64,000 nt of DNA from CAVUAN01 sp963739435 (GTDB lineage Bacteria; Acidobacteriota; Thermoanaerobaculia; UBA5066; Gp7-AA6), in contig CAVUAN010000015.1 in assembly GCA_963739435.1 (NCBI GenBank), forward strand, positions 62,001 through 126,000. Direction: 5' to 3'. Shown here piece after piece: positions 54,048-63,187 of the stretch (positions are counted from its first letter, which is position 1; the number at the start of each line of letters is the position of its first letter). Both the position numbers and the translations under genes were made by a program. The notes below the pieces were generated by a model. The model worked only from the letters and a program-made list of their open reading frames with translations, searched no databases and was not told the DNA's origin.

Positions 54048-54050
54048 AAA
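54015..54050. repeat. GTGATTn heptad repeat with a UUCG hairpin
   Basis: Three tandem heptads (GTGATTT, GTGATCG, GTGATTC) run into an inverted arm. TTTGTGATCGGTGA-TTCG-TCACCAATCACAAA folds on the plus strand with a 14-bp stem, one mismatch and a UUCG loop. It sits at the start of the lolB-like gene, after the TPR gene. Confidence 0.75.
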
Positions 54051-54057
54051 CGGGCCC

Positions 54058-55950
54058 TCACTTCCCCTGAGCCTTCTTGAGCTTCGCTCGAATCTTCTCG
54101 GGCTCGTCGGGCTTCAACTGCAGGGCCTTCTCCCACTCGGCAGTAGCGCGCGAGAGGCTGCCCTGCTTCTCCGCCAGGTCGCCCAGGTGCTCATGGATCG
54201 TCGGATCGTCCGGGTCGCGCTGCCCGGCGACCTTCAGGTGCTTTTCCGCCAGGTCGAGCCGGCCCAGCCGGAAGTACACCCAGCCGAGCGAGTCCTGGTA
54301 GGCGCCGTTGCGCGGGTCGCGCGCCACCGCCCGTTCCAGCATCTCCCTCGCCTTCTCGAGGTGAACATTCTTGTCGGCCCACATGTAGCCCAGGTAGTTG
54401 AGCGTCTGGCCGTCCGCGGGACGCGCCTCGAGAAGTTTCAGGAAGTACTTCTCGGACTCGGCCACATCCCCGGCCCGCTCCAGGCTCGACGCGAGACGGA
54501 ACAGGGCCTCGGTGTTCTCCGGGTTCTTCACAACGACATCCCGGGCGACGCGGGCCGAGATCGCGTACTCCTTGAGCCGGCCCCACGCGTCCGAGGCTGC
54601 CAGCGCATCCTCCGGGTCGCTCGAGGCGGCCAGTTTCTCGAGCTCGAGGGTGGCCTTCGCGTGATCACCGGTGCGCCAGCGAAACTCGGCGACGTCAGCC
54701 GCCCACTCCGCGCTTCGGGGCTCCGCCGCAGCGGCCGCGGAGGCTCGCTCCAGGCCATAGGCGAAGTCTTCGGAGTCTCGCGCCACGCCGAGCAGGATCC
54801 TCATGGCGCGGCCGTTCACGGTCGAGCCGGCGAGGGCCAGCGGCGCCAGCTGCGCCCTGGCGGAGGCGTAGTCTTTCTGGAGATAAAAGAGATACCCGAG
54901 CTCGACGGACGCCGCCTGCCGGGCTTCGCGGCGCTTTGGATCGTCGGCGCCTCGCCGGATGGACTCCTCGAGAAGCGGCCTGGCCTCGGCAAACCGACGG
55001 TCACGCAACATCTCGCCGGCCAGCGTCCGACGGCTGCGCTCGTCGTCCGGGTCCGTCGCGATCAGGTCGCGCATGATCTTTTCGCCGCCGGCGACGTCAC
55101 CCTTTTCGAAGAGCACCGAGGCCATCAGCCTCCGGATGTCGCGGTTCTCGGGTCGGCTGGTCGCCAGCTCGCGTGCCCGCTTCTCGGCCTCGTCGAATCG
55201 GCCAGCCCGCGCCAGGTCGAGCGTGATCCGCTCGGCGATTCCCGGGTTCTCCGGGTCCCGCTTCTGCAGCTCGGTCAGCAGCTCGAGGGCCTTGTCGATC
55301 TTGTCCTGCTCCTCATAGATGTCGATCAGCGCCGCCACGACCTCCCGGTCGTTCGGATCGTTTTCGAGAAGCATCAGGTAGAGGCTCTCGGCGTCCTTCC
55401 AGCGGCCGGCCTTGGTGCGGGCCTCGGCCGCGAGCCGGATGAGGCCTGCCTGCGACCGAGCCTCCGGCAGCTCGTCGAGCAGGCGCGCGGCCTCGGCGGC
55501 CCGACCCCGCGCCATGAGCGCGCGGGCCAGGGAGACGGTGGATGCCGTGTCGTACGGGGAAATTCGGTGCGCCGCCTCGAGCTGCACGATGGCTCGGTCG
55601 AGCGCGGACGGATCCTGGTCGGCCGCCGCCATCTCCAGCGTTCCCAGGAGGCGCCGCGCCTCAGGCAGGTTGGGGTCGAGGCGAACCGCCTCGCTGGCCT
55701 GCTTCAAGGCCTCGTCGGCGACGTTCAAGTCCCGCAGAAGCTGGGCATACTCGTACCGGACGACGGCGTCATCCGGCAGGATCACGATGACGCGCCGGTA
55801 CTGCTCGAGGGCGTCGCGGAAGCGGCCGTCCGCCACGGCGACGCGAGCCCGCAGGTAGGCCTTGCGGCTGTCGAGAATCGCGTCCGCCGCCAGAGCCGCA
55901 GGCACCAGCATCGCGGCGCCAAGAAGGAAGCCGGTTATACGTCTCGTCAA
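54058..55950 (-). CDS. Exported TPR-repeat protein
   Basis: About 630 aa from TTG 55950, which gives a good signal peptide (MTRRITGFLLGAAMLVPAALA). The rest is about a dozen 34-residue TPR units, e.g. ALEQYRRVIVILPDDAVVRYEYAQLLRDL, ALELLTELQKRDPENPGIAER and MLERAVARDPRNGAYQDSLGWVYFRLGRLDLAEKHLK, probably a scaffold in the periplasm. The last units (YQDSLGWVYFRLGR) match the TPR proteins seen next to lolB-ispE in Pseudomonas. Partner unknown. Confidence 0.88.
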   Translation of the reverse strand: MTRRITGFLLGAAMLVPAALAADAILDSRKAYLRARVAVADGRFRDALEQYRRVIVILPDDAVVRYEYAQLLRDLNVADEALKQASEAVRLDPNLPEARRLLGTLEMAAADQDPSALDRAIVQLEAAHRISPYDTASTVSLARALMARGRAAEAARLLDELPEARSQAGLIRLAAEARTKAGRWKDAESLYLMLLENDPNDREVVAALIDIYEEQDKIDKALELLTELQKRDPENPGIAERITLDLARAGRFDEAEKRARELATSRPENRDIRRLMASVLFEKGDVAGGEKIMRDLIATDPDDERSRRTLAGEMLRDRRFAEARPLLEESIRRGADDPKRREARQAASVELGYLFYLQKDYASARAQLAPLALAGSTVNGRAMRILLGVARDSEDFAYGLERASAAAAAEPRSAEWAADVAEFRWRTGDHAKATLELEKLAASSDPEDALAASDAWGRLKEYAISARVARDVVVKNPENTEALFRLASSLERAGDVAESEKYFLKLLEARPADGQTLNYLGYMWADKNVHLEKAREMLERAVARDPRNGAYQDSLGWVYFRLGRLDLAEKHLKVAGQRDPDDPTIHEHLGDLAEKQGSLSRATAEWEKALQLKPDEPEKIRAKLKKAQGK

Positions 55951-56053
55951 AACAGTTGAATGTAGCACGGCCGTTTCAACAGAACGCTCGGCCCGCGGAT
56001 TCCTTCGCGTCACGCCGCATGCCCCCGAAGGAGGAGATAATGGCGGGCGTTCC

Positions 56054-57565
56054 ATGCCGCGACTCGGTCAAGTTCTCGTCAACCTCGGGACCACCACGGA
56101 AAACAACGTGGCGCGCGCCCTCGGTGTGCAGGGATTCGCCGGCGGGCGGCTGGGCACGTTGTTGCTCGAGCGGGGGTCCGTCGGAGAGGACGACCTCGGC
56201 GAGGCGCTCGCCCAGCAGCATGGGCGACCCTATGTCCCCTGGACCGTGCTGGGGGAAGTGCCTCCCGACGTCATCGCCTCCCTGCCGGCCAAGTTCGCGA
56301 TCCGGCATGCCGCCATCCCGTTTGAGCGCGGGGAGAACTACCTGAAGATCGCTCTGCGTGACCCGGGCGATCTCCGGATCCTGGATGAGTTGTTCTTCGT
56401 GACGGGCCGGAAGATCCTGCCCGCCGTCGCTCCCGAGGCTCGCATCTACAATGCGCTCGAGAAGTACTACGGCGAGCGCCGCAGCCCACGGTACGCGATC
56501 CTGGGCGAGAAGCTCTCTCGCCCGACCGGCCGGCGCAAGGCCAAGGAAGGCCCGCCTCCCCCTCCGGATTTCTTTCCGTCGGGTCATCGCCCGGCCCAGT
56601 CCCCCAAGCCGCACGAGGTCTGGGGCGACTCGGCCGACAGCGAGGGCGCGGCGCCGCCCATCATCCAGCGCTGGAAGATCAAGGACGAGCCGCCGACGCC
56701 CTGGATCCAGCCTGGCCGCGTTGGAAAAAAGGAGGCTCCGTCTACTCCCGAGGAAGAATCCATCACCTGGGAAGAGGCTCCCCCTCCGGAGATGTGGCTG
56801 CCCGAGGGCGCGGCGGCCGTTCCTCCATCATCTGCCGCGCCGCCGCCCGGTTCGCCTCCCGAACCGGCGCCCACCCAGACGGTACCCGAGATTTTCGTCG
56901 CGGCTCCGCCTTCGCTTTTCATCGAGGCGCAGCGCGGCGCACCCGCGCCGTCAGCTCCGCCCGCTCCGCCCGCGAAGCCTGCGGCGCCCGCCGCGACCAG
57001 CGCTCATCCGCCCGCCGCGCCGCCTCCCGCCGCACCGCCATCTGCCGAGCGGCCGGTTGCAGAGGCGCCGCGGGTGCCGCCCTCGGAGGCAGATTTTCCG
57101 GGCGTTCTCGCCGCGAGCAATCGCGACGAGATTGCCGCCGCAGCTCTCGCTTCCCTCTCTCGGAGATTCGAGCGCTCGGCTTTCTTTGTGGTCCGCCCCA
57201 AACAGGTCGTCGGCCATTCGGCCACCGGACAGGGCATCAACCTCGAAGCCTTCCGGGCCGTGAAGATTCCGTGGACCGAGCCCTCGGTCTTTCTCAACGT
57301 GCGCCTCTCGAGAGCTTTCTACCTGGGAGCCCTGCCGCCCCTGCCGAGCCACCGCTTCCTGGTCGAGGCACTCGGCGGCACGCCTGTGGAATGCCTCGTA
57401 CAACCGGTCATGATGAGAGAGAAACCGGTTGCCTTCCTGTATACCGAGTTCTCGGCTGATCGGGGAGCGGCCCCCATGGACCTCGCCTACATGCGGGGAC
57501 TTGCCGCCGCCACCGCCCGGGCCTTCGCCACCGCAATCCGCCGCAAGAAAAGGGAGCCTGTATAA
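56054..57565 (+). CDS. MshEN (GspE N-terminal) protein with a C-terminal GAF-like domain, paralogue 1
   Basis: 503 aa. The N-terminal ~170 residues are a GspE/MshE N-domain: two motifs (LGQVLVNLGTTTENNVARAL and LGTLLLERGSVGEDDLGEAL), then the FxxxxKFAIRHAAIPFERGE part. This MshEN fold binds cyclic di-GMP in some type II secretion and pilus ATPases, but no ATPase domain follows. A Pro/Ala/Glu linker of ~200 residues leads to a conserved C-terminal domain (ATGQGINLEAFRAVKIPW, FLVEALGG) resembling those on other MshEN-only proteins, perhaps GAF-like. Start ATG 56054; a better ribosome-binding site (GAAGGAGGAG) precedes an ATG at 56040 in another frame. Divergent from the TPR gene. Confidence 0.8.
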   Translation: MPRLGQVLVNLGTTTENNVARALGVQGFAGGRLGTLLLERGSVGEDDLGEALAQQHGRPYVPWTVLGEVPPDVIASLPAKFAIRHAAIPFERGENYLKIALRDPGDLRILDELFFVTGRKILPAVAPEARIYNALEKYYGERRSPRYAILGEKLSRPTGRRKAKEGPPPPPDFFPSGHRPAQSPKPHEVWGDSADSEGAAPPIIQRWKIKDEPPTPWIQPGRVGKKEAPSTPEEESITWEEAPPPEMWLPEGAAAVPPSSAAPPPGSPPEPAPTQTVPEIFVAAPPSLFIEAQRGAPAPSAPPAPPAKPAAPAATSAHPPAAPPPAAPPSAERPVAEAPRVPPSEADFPGVLAASNRDEIAAAALASLSRRFERSAFFVVRPKQVVGHSATGQGINLEAFRAVKIPWTEPSVFLNVRLSRAFYLGALPPLPSHRFLVEALGGTPVECLVQPVMMREKPVAFLYTEFSADRGAAPMDLAYMRGLAAATARAFATAIRRKKREPV

Positions 57566-57589
57566 TGGCATCCAACCTCTGGAGGCTCA

Positions 57590-57859
57590 ATGATTAAGGC
57601 GGACATCGTGGACCTCGTCGTGGACCTCGCACAGATCCCGAGGGCCAAAGCCGCGACCGCGGTGGAGACGGTCATCGAGGCAATGCGGTCAGCGCTCGGA
57701 GCAGGCGACCGCATCGAGCTTCGCGGCTTCGGCGTCTTCCAGGTCAAGCGCCGCAAGCGGGGTATCGGCCGCAACCCGAAGACGGGAGTCGAGGTCACTA
57801 TCCCGCCAGGCAACACGATCCGCTTCAAGCCCGGTAAGGATCTGCGCGACTTGCCCTAG
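57590..57859 (+). CDS. HU/IHF-type DNA-binding protein, second copy
   Basis: 89 aa. MIKADIVDLVVDLAQIPRAKAATAVETVIEAM, GDRIELRGFGVFQVKRRKRGIGRNPKTG and PPGNTIRFKPGKDLRDL are the HU fold; the arm has GRNPKTG. It differs clearly from the HU at 18855. It lies in a plus-strand block between two MshEN paralogues, 24 and 47 bases away. Confidence 0.94.
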   Translation: MIKADIVDLVVDLAQIPRAKAATAVETVIEAMRSALGAGDRIELRGFGVFQVKRRKRGIGRNPKTGVEVTIPPGNTIRFKPGKDLRDLP

Positions 57860-57906
57860 AATTCGTAACAGGACGGGCAGACGGTCGAAAGGGGGCCAAG
57901 CCCATC

Positions 57907-59604
57907 GTGCCGGCGCGGCGTATCGGGGAGATTCTGATTTCGGAGGGGGTTCTGACGGAGGCGGTGCTGAGCCGTGCGCTCGGCTACCAGCGCGTCTCCG
58001 GCGAACATGTCCGGCTCGGCACGATTCTCTTGAACTGGGACCTGCTCGCCGAAGAAGGCCTGCTCCAGGCATTGGCCCGCTACCACCGTGTGGAGGCTGC
58101 GCCCTGGACGGTCCTTTCCCACACCCCAACCGAAGTCACGCGCCTCGTTTCGCCGGCGATGGCGATCCGGCTCGGCGCCTTTCCATTCGCCGCATCCCGG
58201 ACAGACATCCACGTGGCCTTCCTCGAGCCCTCCAACCTGGCCGCCGCAGACGAAGTGTCGGCCGTGACCAACAGGCGGGTCATCCCGGCCATCGCGCTCG
58301 AGATCCGCCTTCTGCAGGCACACCAGAAATACTACGGGCGACACATTCCTTCGGAGTACCGCGCCATCGTTCAGAAGCTCGAGAAGCGCGCCACCCGGGT
58401 GAAACCGCTGGATCCTCAGAAGGCGGTCGATTTCCGCCTCCGCGACATCGCCGAGGCCGACAGCTCCGAGGAGCCATCGGCGCCGCCGCCGCCGCCGGGA
58501 ATTCGAAACCCGCCGATCGACCTCGGGCGCGCGCCGCTCGAACACGGCCCGCGGGGAACTCCCATCCGCGTCTCGCGCGGTCTCGAACACGCCGACTTGA
58601 ACAGGGAGGCGCTGCCGACGATCGAAATCCCCGAGATGCCGAAGCTCAATCCGCCGCCTCCTTCCGACCGCTTTTCCGACACGAATCCCCTGTCGGGACC
58701 CATGCGGGGCACGCCGAAGGCGGGCTCTCTCTCGGACACGCATCCCGCCGGCCGCACTCCTGCGGAAGAGACGCCGGCGCCCGCTGAGAAATCGGCGCAA
58801 CGTCTCGACGACACTCGGCCCAAGCGCATGGGAGCACGCTTCGCATCCCTTCCAGGCGGCCGTAGCGCGCCTCCCGAGGCGCCTGAGATCATCGAGTCAA
58901 TCGACTTCCACCCCGAGCCCCCGCCCGTCCGCCCGGACCCCCCGCGCCGGCGCGAGGGCCCGACCCACGCGAAGGCGGACGGGGACGACACGCTGCCGCG
59001 GGGAGCCTCGGCCCACCTGGCGGCGCGAGACTCGGTGGCGGACATGTGGCGTCCGGCCAAAGAGAAAGAGGAGGCCCCGGGCGACGACACAGCGGTATCG
59101 CGCATGTGGACGCCGTCCGTGGCCGAGCTCGAGGCCTCCATGATCGGAGCGCGGAGCCGCGACGCGATCGGCGAGGTTGCTCTCGATACGCTTCTGGCCG
59201 ACCTGCCCCGCGTCATCCTGCTCGGCTGCGGAAAGAGCGCAGTAACGGGCTGGCAGGGTCGCGGAAAAGGCATCACGGCCCCCTTCCTCTCCTCGCTGCG
59301 CATCCCGCTGGCCGGCGACACCGTGTTCGCCAGCATCCAGGCCTCCGGCGTTCCGCACTTCGGACCGCTGGATCCGGTCCAGTGGCCCCCGGAGCTGGCC
59401 GAGCCGCTGGGACAGCGCTCCCCGGACTGCGCCATTTTCCCCATTCGCATCCTGGAGGGGATCGCGGGGTTCCTGTACGCGGACCGCCTCGGTGAGCCCA
59501 TGCACTACGAGGACTTCGCCGTGATCGCCCGCGCGGCCGCGGCGACGGCCAACGCTCTCGCGCGGTTCCTGCTGCGGTCGAACACGACGGCGCCGGTCAG
59601 CTAG
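57907..59604 (+). CDS. MshEN protein with a C-terminal GAF-like domain, paralogue 2
   Basis: 565 aa, same plan as the gene at 56054: MshEN motifs (RIGEILISEGVLTEAVLSRAL; LGTILLNWDLLAEEGLLQAL), SPAMAIRLGAFPFAASRTD, a ~250-residue Pro/Asp/Glu linker and a C-terminal domain (GRGKGITAPFLSSLRIPLAG, AIFPIRILEGIAGFLYADRLG). The start is GTG 57907 (MPARRIGEIL). Both paralogues lack Walker motifs. Probably a cytoplasmic signal-binding protein; the ligand may be cyclic di-GMP by family analogy. Confidence 0.8.
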   Translation: MPARRIGEILISEGVLTEAVLSRALGYQRVSGEHVRLGTILLNWDLLAEEGLLQALARYHRVEAAPWTVLSHTPTEVTRLVSPAMAIRLGAFPFAASRTDIHVAFLEPSNLAAADEVSAVTNRRVIPAIALEIRLLQAHQKYYGRHIPSEYRAIVQKLEKRATRVKPLDPQKAVDFRLRDIAEADSSEEPSAPPPPPGIRNPPIDLGRAPLEHGPRGTPIRVSRGLEHADLNREALPTIEIPEMPKLNPPPPSDRFSDTNPLSGPMRGTPKAGSLSDTHPAGRTPAEETPAPAEKSAQRLDDTRPKRMGARFASLPGGRSAPPEAPEIIESIDFHPEPPPVRPDPPRRREGPTHAKADGDDTLPRGASAHLAARDSVADMWRPAKEKEEAPGDDTAVSRMWTPSVAELEASMIGARSRDAIGEVALDTLLADLPRVILLGCGKSAVTGWQGRGKGITAPFLSSLRIPLAGDTVFASIQASGVPHFGPLDPVQWPPELAEPLGQRSPDCAIFPIRILEGIAGFLYADRLGEPMHYEDFAVIARAAAATANALARFLLRSNTTAPVS

Positions 59605-59620
59605 ACCGCCGACGGGAGAG

Positions 59621-59656
59621 GCCAAAGTCCAACGTCCAAGGTCCAAAGTCCAAAGG
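59621..59656. repeat. TCCAAAG heptad repeat, single arm (copy C)
   Basis: GCCAAAGTCCAACGTCCAAG followed by GTCCAAAGTCCAAAGG: five heptads, some degenerate, no inverted second arm. It lies between the MshEN gene and the site-2 protease gene, both on the plus strand. Confidence 0.8.
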
Positions 59657-59685
59657 GGCAAGGACCGTCGGTTAGACTCGCTGCG

Positions 59686-60642
59686 GTGAGCGACGAGTCC
59701 CGGTTTCAAATCGACGCGCCGGCGCCGCCGAGGCGGCGGTTCTGGTTTGTCGACCATCCTCTCTTCCATCTCACCCTTTTCTTGTTGACCCTCGCGACGA
59801 CGACCGTCGCGGGCGCCCTGTTTTTCGGCGGCGGGCTGCCGCTCGTGAAGACCTGGACGACGGGGCTCCGGTTTTCCCTGCCGGCGCTCGTCATCATGGG
59901 CACGCACGAGATGGGCCACTACCTCATGTGCCGGAAGTACGGGGTCCCCGCTACCTTGCCGTACTTCCTCCCGGCGCCGACGATGTTCGGGACCTTCGGG
60001 GCCGTGATCCGCATCAAGTCCCGAATCACCGACAAGGCCGCTTTGCTCGACATCGGCGCCGCCGGCCCCCTGGCGGGGTTCGTCGCGACGCTCGGCTTTC
60101 TCTTCTACAGCATCGGCCAGCCCGTGCCCATTCACGAAGCACCCGCCCCCGGGGAGATCCTGTTCAACTATCCGCTCCTCGTCCGGTTTGCCCAGGATTG
60201 GAGCGGGGTGGCTCGCTACACGAGCGCCACGGTTCACGAGAGCCCGATGTTCATGGCGGCCTGGCTCGGAATGCTCGTCACCGCTCTGAATTTGCTTCCG
60301 ATTGGACAGCTCGACGGAGGCCACGTCCTCCGGGCCGCTCTCGGAAAGCGGCAGCCCATTGTTTCGATCGGCGTGTTCGGCCTCGCCATGCTCGCCCTGC
60401 TCGGAGGCGGCTACCAGTGGGCGATCTTCGCGGCGATCGTCAGCGCGGTCATGGGGATCAGCCACCCGCCCGTCGACAACGACGACGAGCCGATCGGCAC
60501 GGGGAGACTCACGATTGCCCTGGTCTGCCTCGCCGTCTTCATGCTGTGCGCAACGCTCTCGCCGATCACGACCCTGGACGAGGCAGAGGGGATCAGGCCT
60601 TCGGGGGGATCTCCAGCACAAACGTCGCCGGCCCCGCGTTGA
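59686..60642 (+). CDS. Site-2 protease family membrane metalloprotease (M50, HEMGH)
   Basis: 318 aa with six or more membrane segments. Zinc motif GTHEMGHYLMCRKYGV and the third-ligand motif NLLPIGQLDGGHVLRA are both intact; the GTFGAVIRIKSRITDKAALLDIG segment matches the large site-2 proteases of bacteria and plants (EGY1-like). The start is GTG 59686, 29 bases after the heptad repeat. Its end overlaps the convergent dtd gene by 50 bases. Substrate unknown. Confidence 0.93.
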   Translation: MSDESRFQIDAPAPPRRRFWFVDHPLFHLTLFLLTLATTTVAGALFFGGGLPLVKTWTTGLRFSLPALVIMGTHEMGHYLMCRKYGVPATLPYFLPAPTMFGTFGAVIRIKSRITDKAALLDIGAAGPLAGFVATLGFLFYSIGQPVPIHEAPAPGEILFNYPLLVRFAQDWSGVARYTSATVHESPMFMAAWLGMLVTALNLLPIGQLDGGHVLRAALGKRQPIVSIGVFGLAMLALLGGGYQWAIFAAIVSAVMGISHPPVDNDDEPIGTGRLTIALVCLAVFMLCATLSPITTLDEAEGIRPSGGSPAQTSPAPR

Positions 60643-61042
60643 CGAGCGACACGTCCATCATCGCCCCGAACTCGCCGGTTGCGACGGGAACGCCCTGGAG
60701 CGCGAGCGCTTTCACGAAGTGCTCGTAGAGCGGGCGCGCTTCCAGGGCCGGCAGCGCTCTCTCGAACCCGGGCCGCCGGCCCCGCGACAGGTCCGCCAGC
60801 AGGGTGAATTGCGAGACGGCGAGAACCGCGCCGTTGACGTCGGCGAGCGCAAGGTTCATCTTTCCTTCCGCATCCTCGAAGATGCGCAGTCCGGCCACCC
60901 GGCGGGCTGCCTCCTCGGCTGAAGCCGCGTCGTCTCCTTTCTCGGCCCCGACGAGAACGAGGAATCCCTTTCCGATTTCGCCGACACGACGGCCTTCCAC
61001 CTGAACGTCCGCGCGGGAGACCCGCTGCACGACCAGCTTCAT
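60593..61042 (-). CDS. dtd: D-aminoacyl-tRNA deacylase
   Basis: 149 aa. It frees D-amino acids and glycine from tRNAs. MKLVVQRVSRADVQVEGR, the catalytic-site pair VSQFTLLADLSRGRRP and LVNAGPATFVLEI (Gly-cisPro type, with Ala next to Gly-Pro) and FGAMMDVSLVN are present. The start is coupled to the murJ stop (ATGA). Overlaps the site-2 protease gene end to end. Confidence 0.95.
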   Translation of the reverse strand: MKLVVQRVSRADVQVEGRRVGEIGKGFLVLVGAEKGDDAASAEEAARRVAGLRIFEDAEGKMNLALADVNGAVLAVSQFTLLADLSRGRRPGFERALPALEARPLYEHFVKALALQGVPVATGEFGAMMDVSLVNAGPATFVLEIPPKA

Positions 61043-62655
61043 GCCCGGCGCCGGCGCAGCAGCCCCGAGAGCTCCGCCGGCTCCGGAGAACCCAGCAGGT
61101 GCGCCGCCAGCCAGTACGTGCCGGCCGCGCCGCCGATGACAGCGGCGAGCGTGAGCGCCGCCGGAACCAGCGGCATCCGGGAGAGCCCAACGGCCCGGTC
61201 CGCCGCAAAGACGACTCCGCCCATGACAGCGGACGCCAGCAGCATGCGGAGCAGGGACGACGCGATCGCCCGTCCGTGCAGCCGGCCTTCCCGGCGGCGC
61301 AGCGTCGTCAAAAGTATTCCGACGTTGACCGCAGCGGCCGCCGAGGAGGCAAGCCCGATGCCGGGCAGTCCGAGGGAACGGGTCCAGACCGCGCAGAGAG
61401 CGAGAAACACGGCCATGTCGGCGAAAGCGGCCACGACCGGCAGCTTCGTGTCACGCAGCGCGTAGAAGGCGGGCACGACGACACGAATGAGAGCGAAGAA
61501 AAACAGGCCGAGCGAGAGCGTTGCGAGCACGCCGGCCGTCGCTTCCGTGTCGGCGGCGTCGTAGCGCCCGCCCTGGAACAGCACCCGAACGATCGTGGCC
61601 TTCAGAAGAATCAGGCCGACGGTGGCGGGGATCGTCACGAAGGCGATCAGCCGGAGAGCGAAGGCGAGAGTCGCCTTGAAGTCGGAGCGGTCGGCGGAAA
61701 GCGCCTGCCGCGAAAGGAGCGGCAGGATCGCCGTCGCCAGCGCAACGGCAAAGCCGCCCAGCACGAGCTCCTTCAACCGGTTGGCGAAGTAGAGTCGCGA
61801 GACGCCGGCCGTCCCCAGGCTGGAGGCGAACCGCGTCGCAAACGTCAGGTTGATCGTGGCGATGCCGTACGCGAAGAGGCGGGGCGTCATGAGCGCGAGC
61901 ACCTCGCGCACGGCCGGATCGCGCCAGCCGAGAGCCGGCCGTCCGAAGGCCTTGAGCCGCGCGAGCTGCGGCCATTGGACTGCCATCTGGAGCACTCCTC
62001 CCCCGAGGACGCCCGCCGCCAGCCCCCACGTGGGCTCGGCCAGGCGAGGGGCCACCAGAAGCGTGCCCGCGATCACCGACAGGTTCAGGAGAATCGGCGC
62101 GGCAGCCGCCACGGCGAAACGGTTGTGGCTGTTGGCGACGGCCTGAAAGAACGCCGCGATCGAGACGAGGAAGATGTAGGGGAAAATCCACCTGTTGAGG
62201 GCCACGGCCAGCTCGAACTGCCACGGCTGGGCCTGGAACTCCGGCGCAAGCAGACGGACGAGAAGCGGCGATGCGGCGATTCCCGCGACCGTCAGGACCG
62301 CCAGCAGGAAAGAAAAGGTTCCCAGGGCCTTGCCGACGAAGGCCCGCGCTTCCTGCTCCGAGCGCTCCGCGCCGACTTTTGCATAGACCGGGATGAACGC
62401 CGACGACATGGCGCCTTCGCCGACGATGTCGCGCAGCATATTCGGGATGCGGAAAGCGACGAGAAACGCATCCATGCGCGCCGAGGCTCCGAGGACATGC
62501 GCGAAGGCCTTGTCCCGAGCGTAGCCGGAGAGGCGCGACAGGAGGGTCAGCGGCGTGATGGCCGAGGCGGACCGAACGACCCTTCGCCTCGTTTCGTCCT
62601 CTTCCATTCTCGCCGTCACGTCGGCCGATTGTAGCCGGTCGGGCTGGGACATCAT
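61039..62655 (-). CDS. murJ: Lipid II flippase MurJ
   Basis: 538 aa, about fourteen hydrophobic segments. SRLSGYARDKAFAHVLGASARMDAF, AFRIPNMLRDIVGEGAMSSAFIPVY and VLFQGGRYDAADTEATAGVL are typical MurJ segments. It flips lipid II to the outside for peptidoglycan synthesis. ATG 62655 (or 62652). Divergent from ssb. Confidence 0.96.
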   Translation of the reverse strand: MMSQPDRLQSADVTARMEEDETRRRVVRSASAITPLTLLSRLSGYARDKAFAHVLGASARMDAFLVAFRIPNMLRDIVGEGAMSSAFIPVYAKVGAERSEQEARAFVGKALGTFSFLLAVLTVAGIAASPLLVRLLAPEFQAQPWQFELAVALNRWIFPYIFLVSIAAFFQAVANSHNRFAVAAAAPILLNLSVIAGTLLVAPRLAEPTWGLAAGVLGGGVLQMAVQWPQLARLKAFGRPALGWRDPAVREVLALMTPRLFAYGIATINLTFATRFASSLGTAGVSRLYFANRLKELVLGGFAVALATAILPLLSRQALSADRSDFKATLAFALRLIAFVTIPATVGLILLKATIVRVLFQGGRYDAADTEATAGVLATLSLGLFFFALIRVVVPAFYALRDTKLPVVAAFADMAVFLALCAVWTRSLGLPGIGLASSAAAAVNVGILLTTLRRREGRLHGRAIASSLLRMLLASAVMGGVVFAADRAVGLSRMPLVPAALTLAAVIGGAAGTYWLAAHLLGSPEPAELSGLLRRRRA

Positions 62656-62708
62656 TTGTCCTTCCGAGGCGATATTGTTCGTCCGTCACCTGAAAGGAGG
62701 GCGAACAC

Positions 62709-63128
62709 ATGGCAAGCGTCAACAAGGTCATTCTCATCGGCAACCTCGGAAAAGACCCGGAGATCCGGACGACGCCACAAGGCACATCGCTGGCGCGATT
62801 CTCGGTCGCCACGACGACCAACTGGAAGGACGCCTCCGGCGCCCGCCAGGAAAAGACGGAGTGGCACGACGTCGTGGCCTGGGACAAGCTCGCGCAGATC
62901 TGCGGCGAGTACCTGCACAAGGGCAAGATGGTCTACGTCGAGGGAAGCCTTCAAACCCGGAGCTGGGAGGACCAGAACGGCCAGAAGCGCTCCAAGACCG
63001 AGATCAAGGCGAACAACGTCGTGATGCTCTCGCCGCGCGACGCCTCGCGCGCCGGAGCGCCCAAGGAGCAAAGCGCGGTCGCCGAGTCCGGGCCGCCTCC
63101 GGCCGAGGACGACGACGTGCCTTTCTAG
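62709..63128 (+). CDS. ssb: Single-stranded DNA-binding protein
   Basis: 139 aa. The OB fold starts with MASVNKVILIGNLGKDPEIR and GTSLARFSVATTTNWKDASG; WHDVVAWDKLAQICGEYLHKGKMVYVEG continues it; the tail ends in the DDDVPF partner-binding tip. A strong AAAGGAGG (62693-62700) precedes the ATG. Divergent from murJ. Confidence 0.97.
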   Translation: MASVNKVILIGNLGKDPEIRTTPQGTSLARFSVATTTNWKDASGARQEKTEWHDVVAWDKLAQICGEYLHKGKMVYVEGSLQTRSWEDQNGQKRSKTEIKANNVVMLSPRDASRAGAPKEQSAVAESGPPPAEDDDVPF

Positions 63129-63187
63129 ACCGTCGCTCCGCGCTGCGCAACCGACGCGGCTCTGCCGCCGGCCGGGGGCAGCGAGGG

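Noticed and set aside
55862..56053. Upstream extension of the first MshEN protein
   Set aside because: It overlaps the divergent TPR gene start and has no MshEN features; ATG 56054 is the first supported start.
63129..63187. Hairpin after ssb as a terminator
   Set aside because: CTGCC/GGCAG can pair but no T-run follows and the stem is short, so I did not call it.
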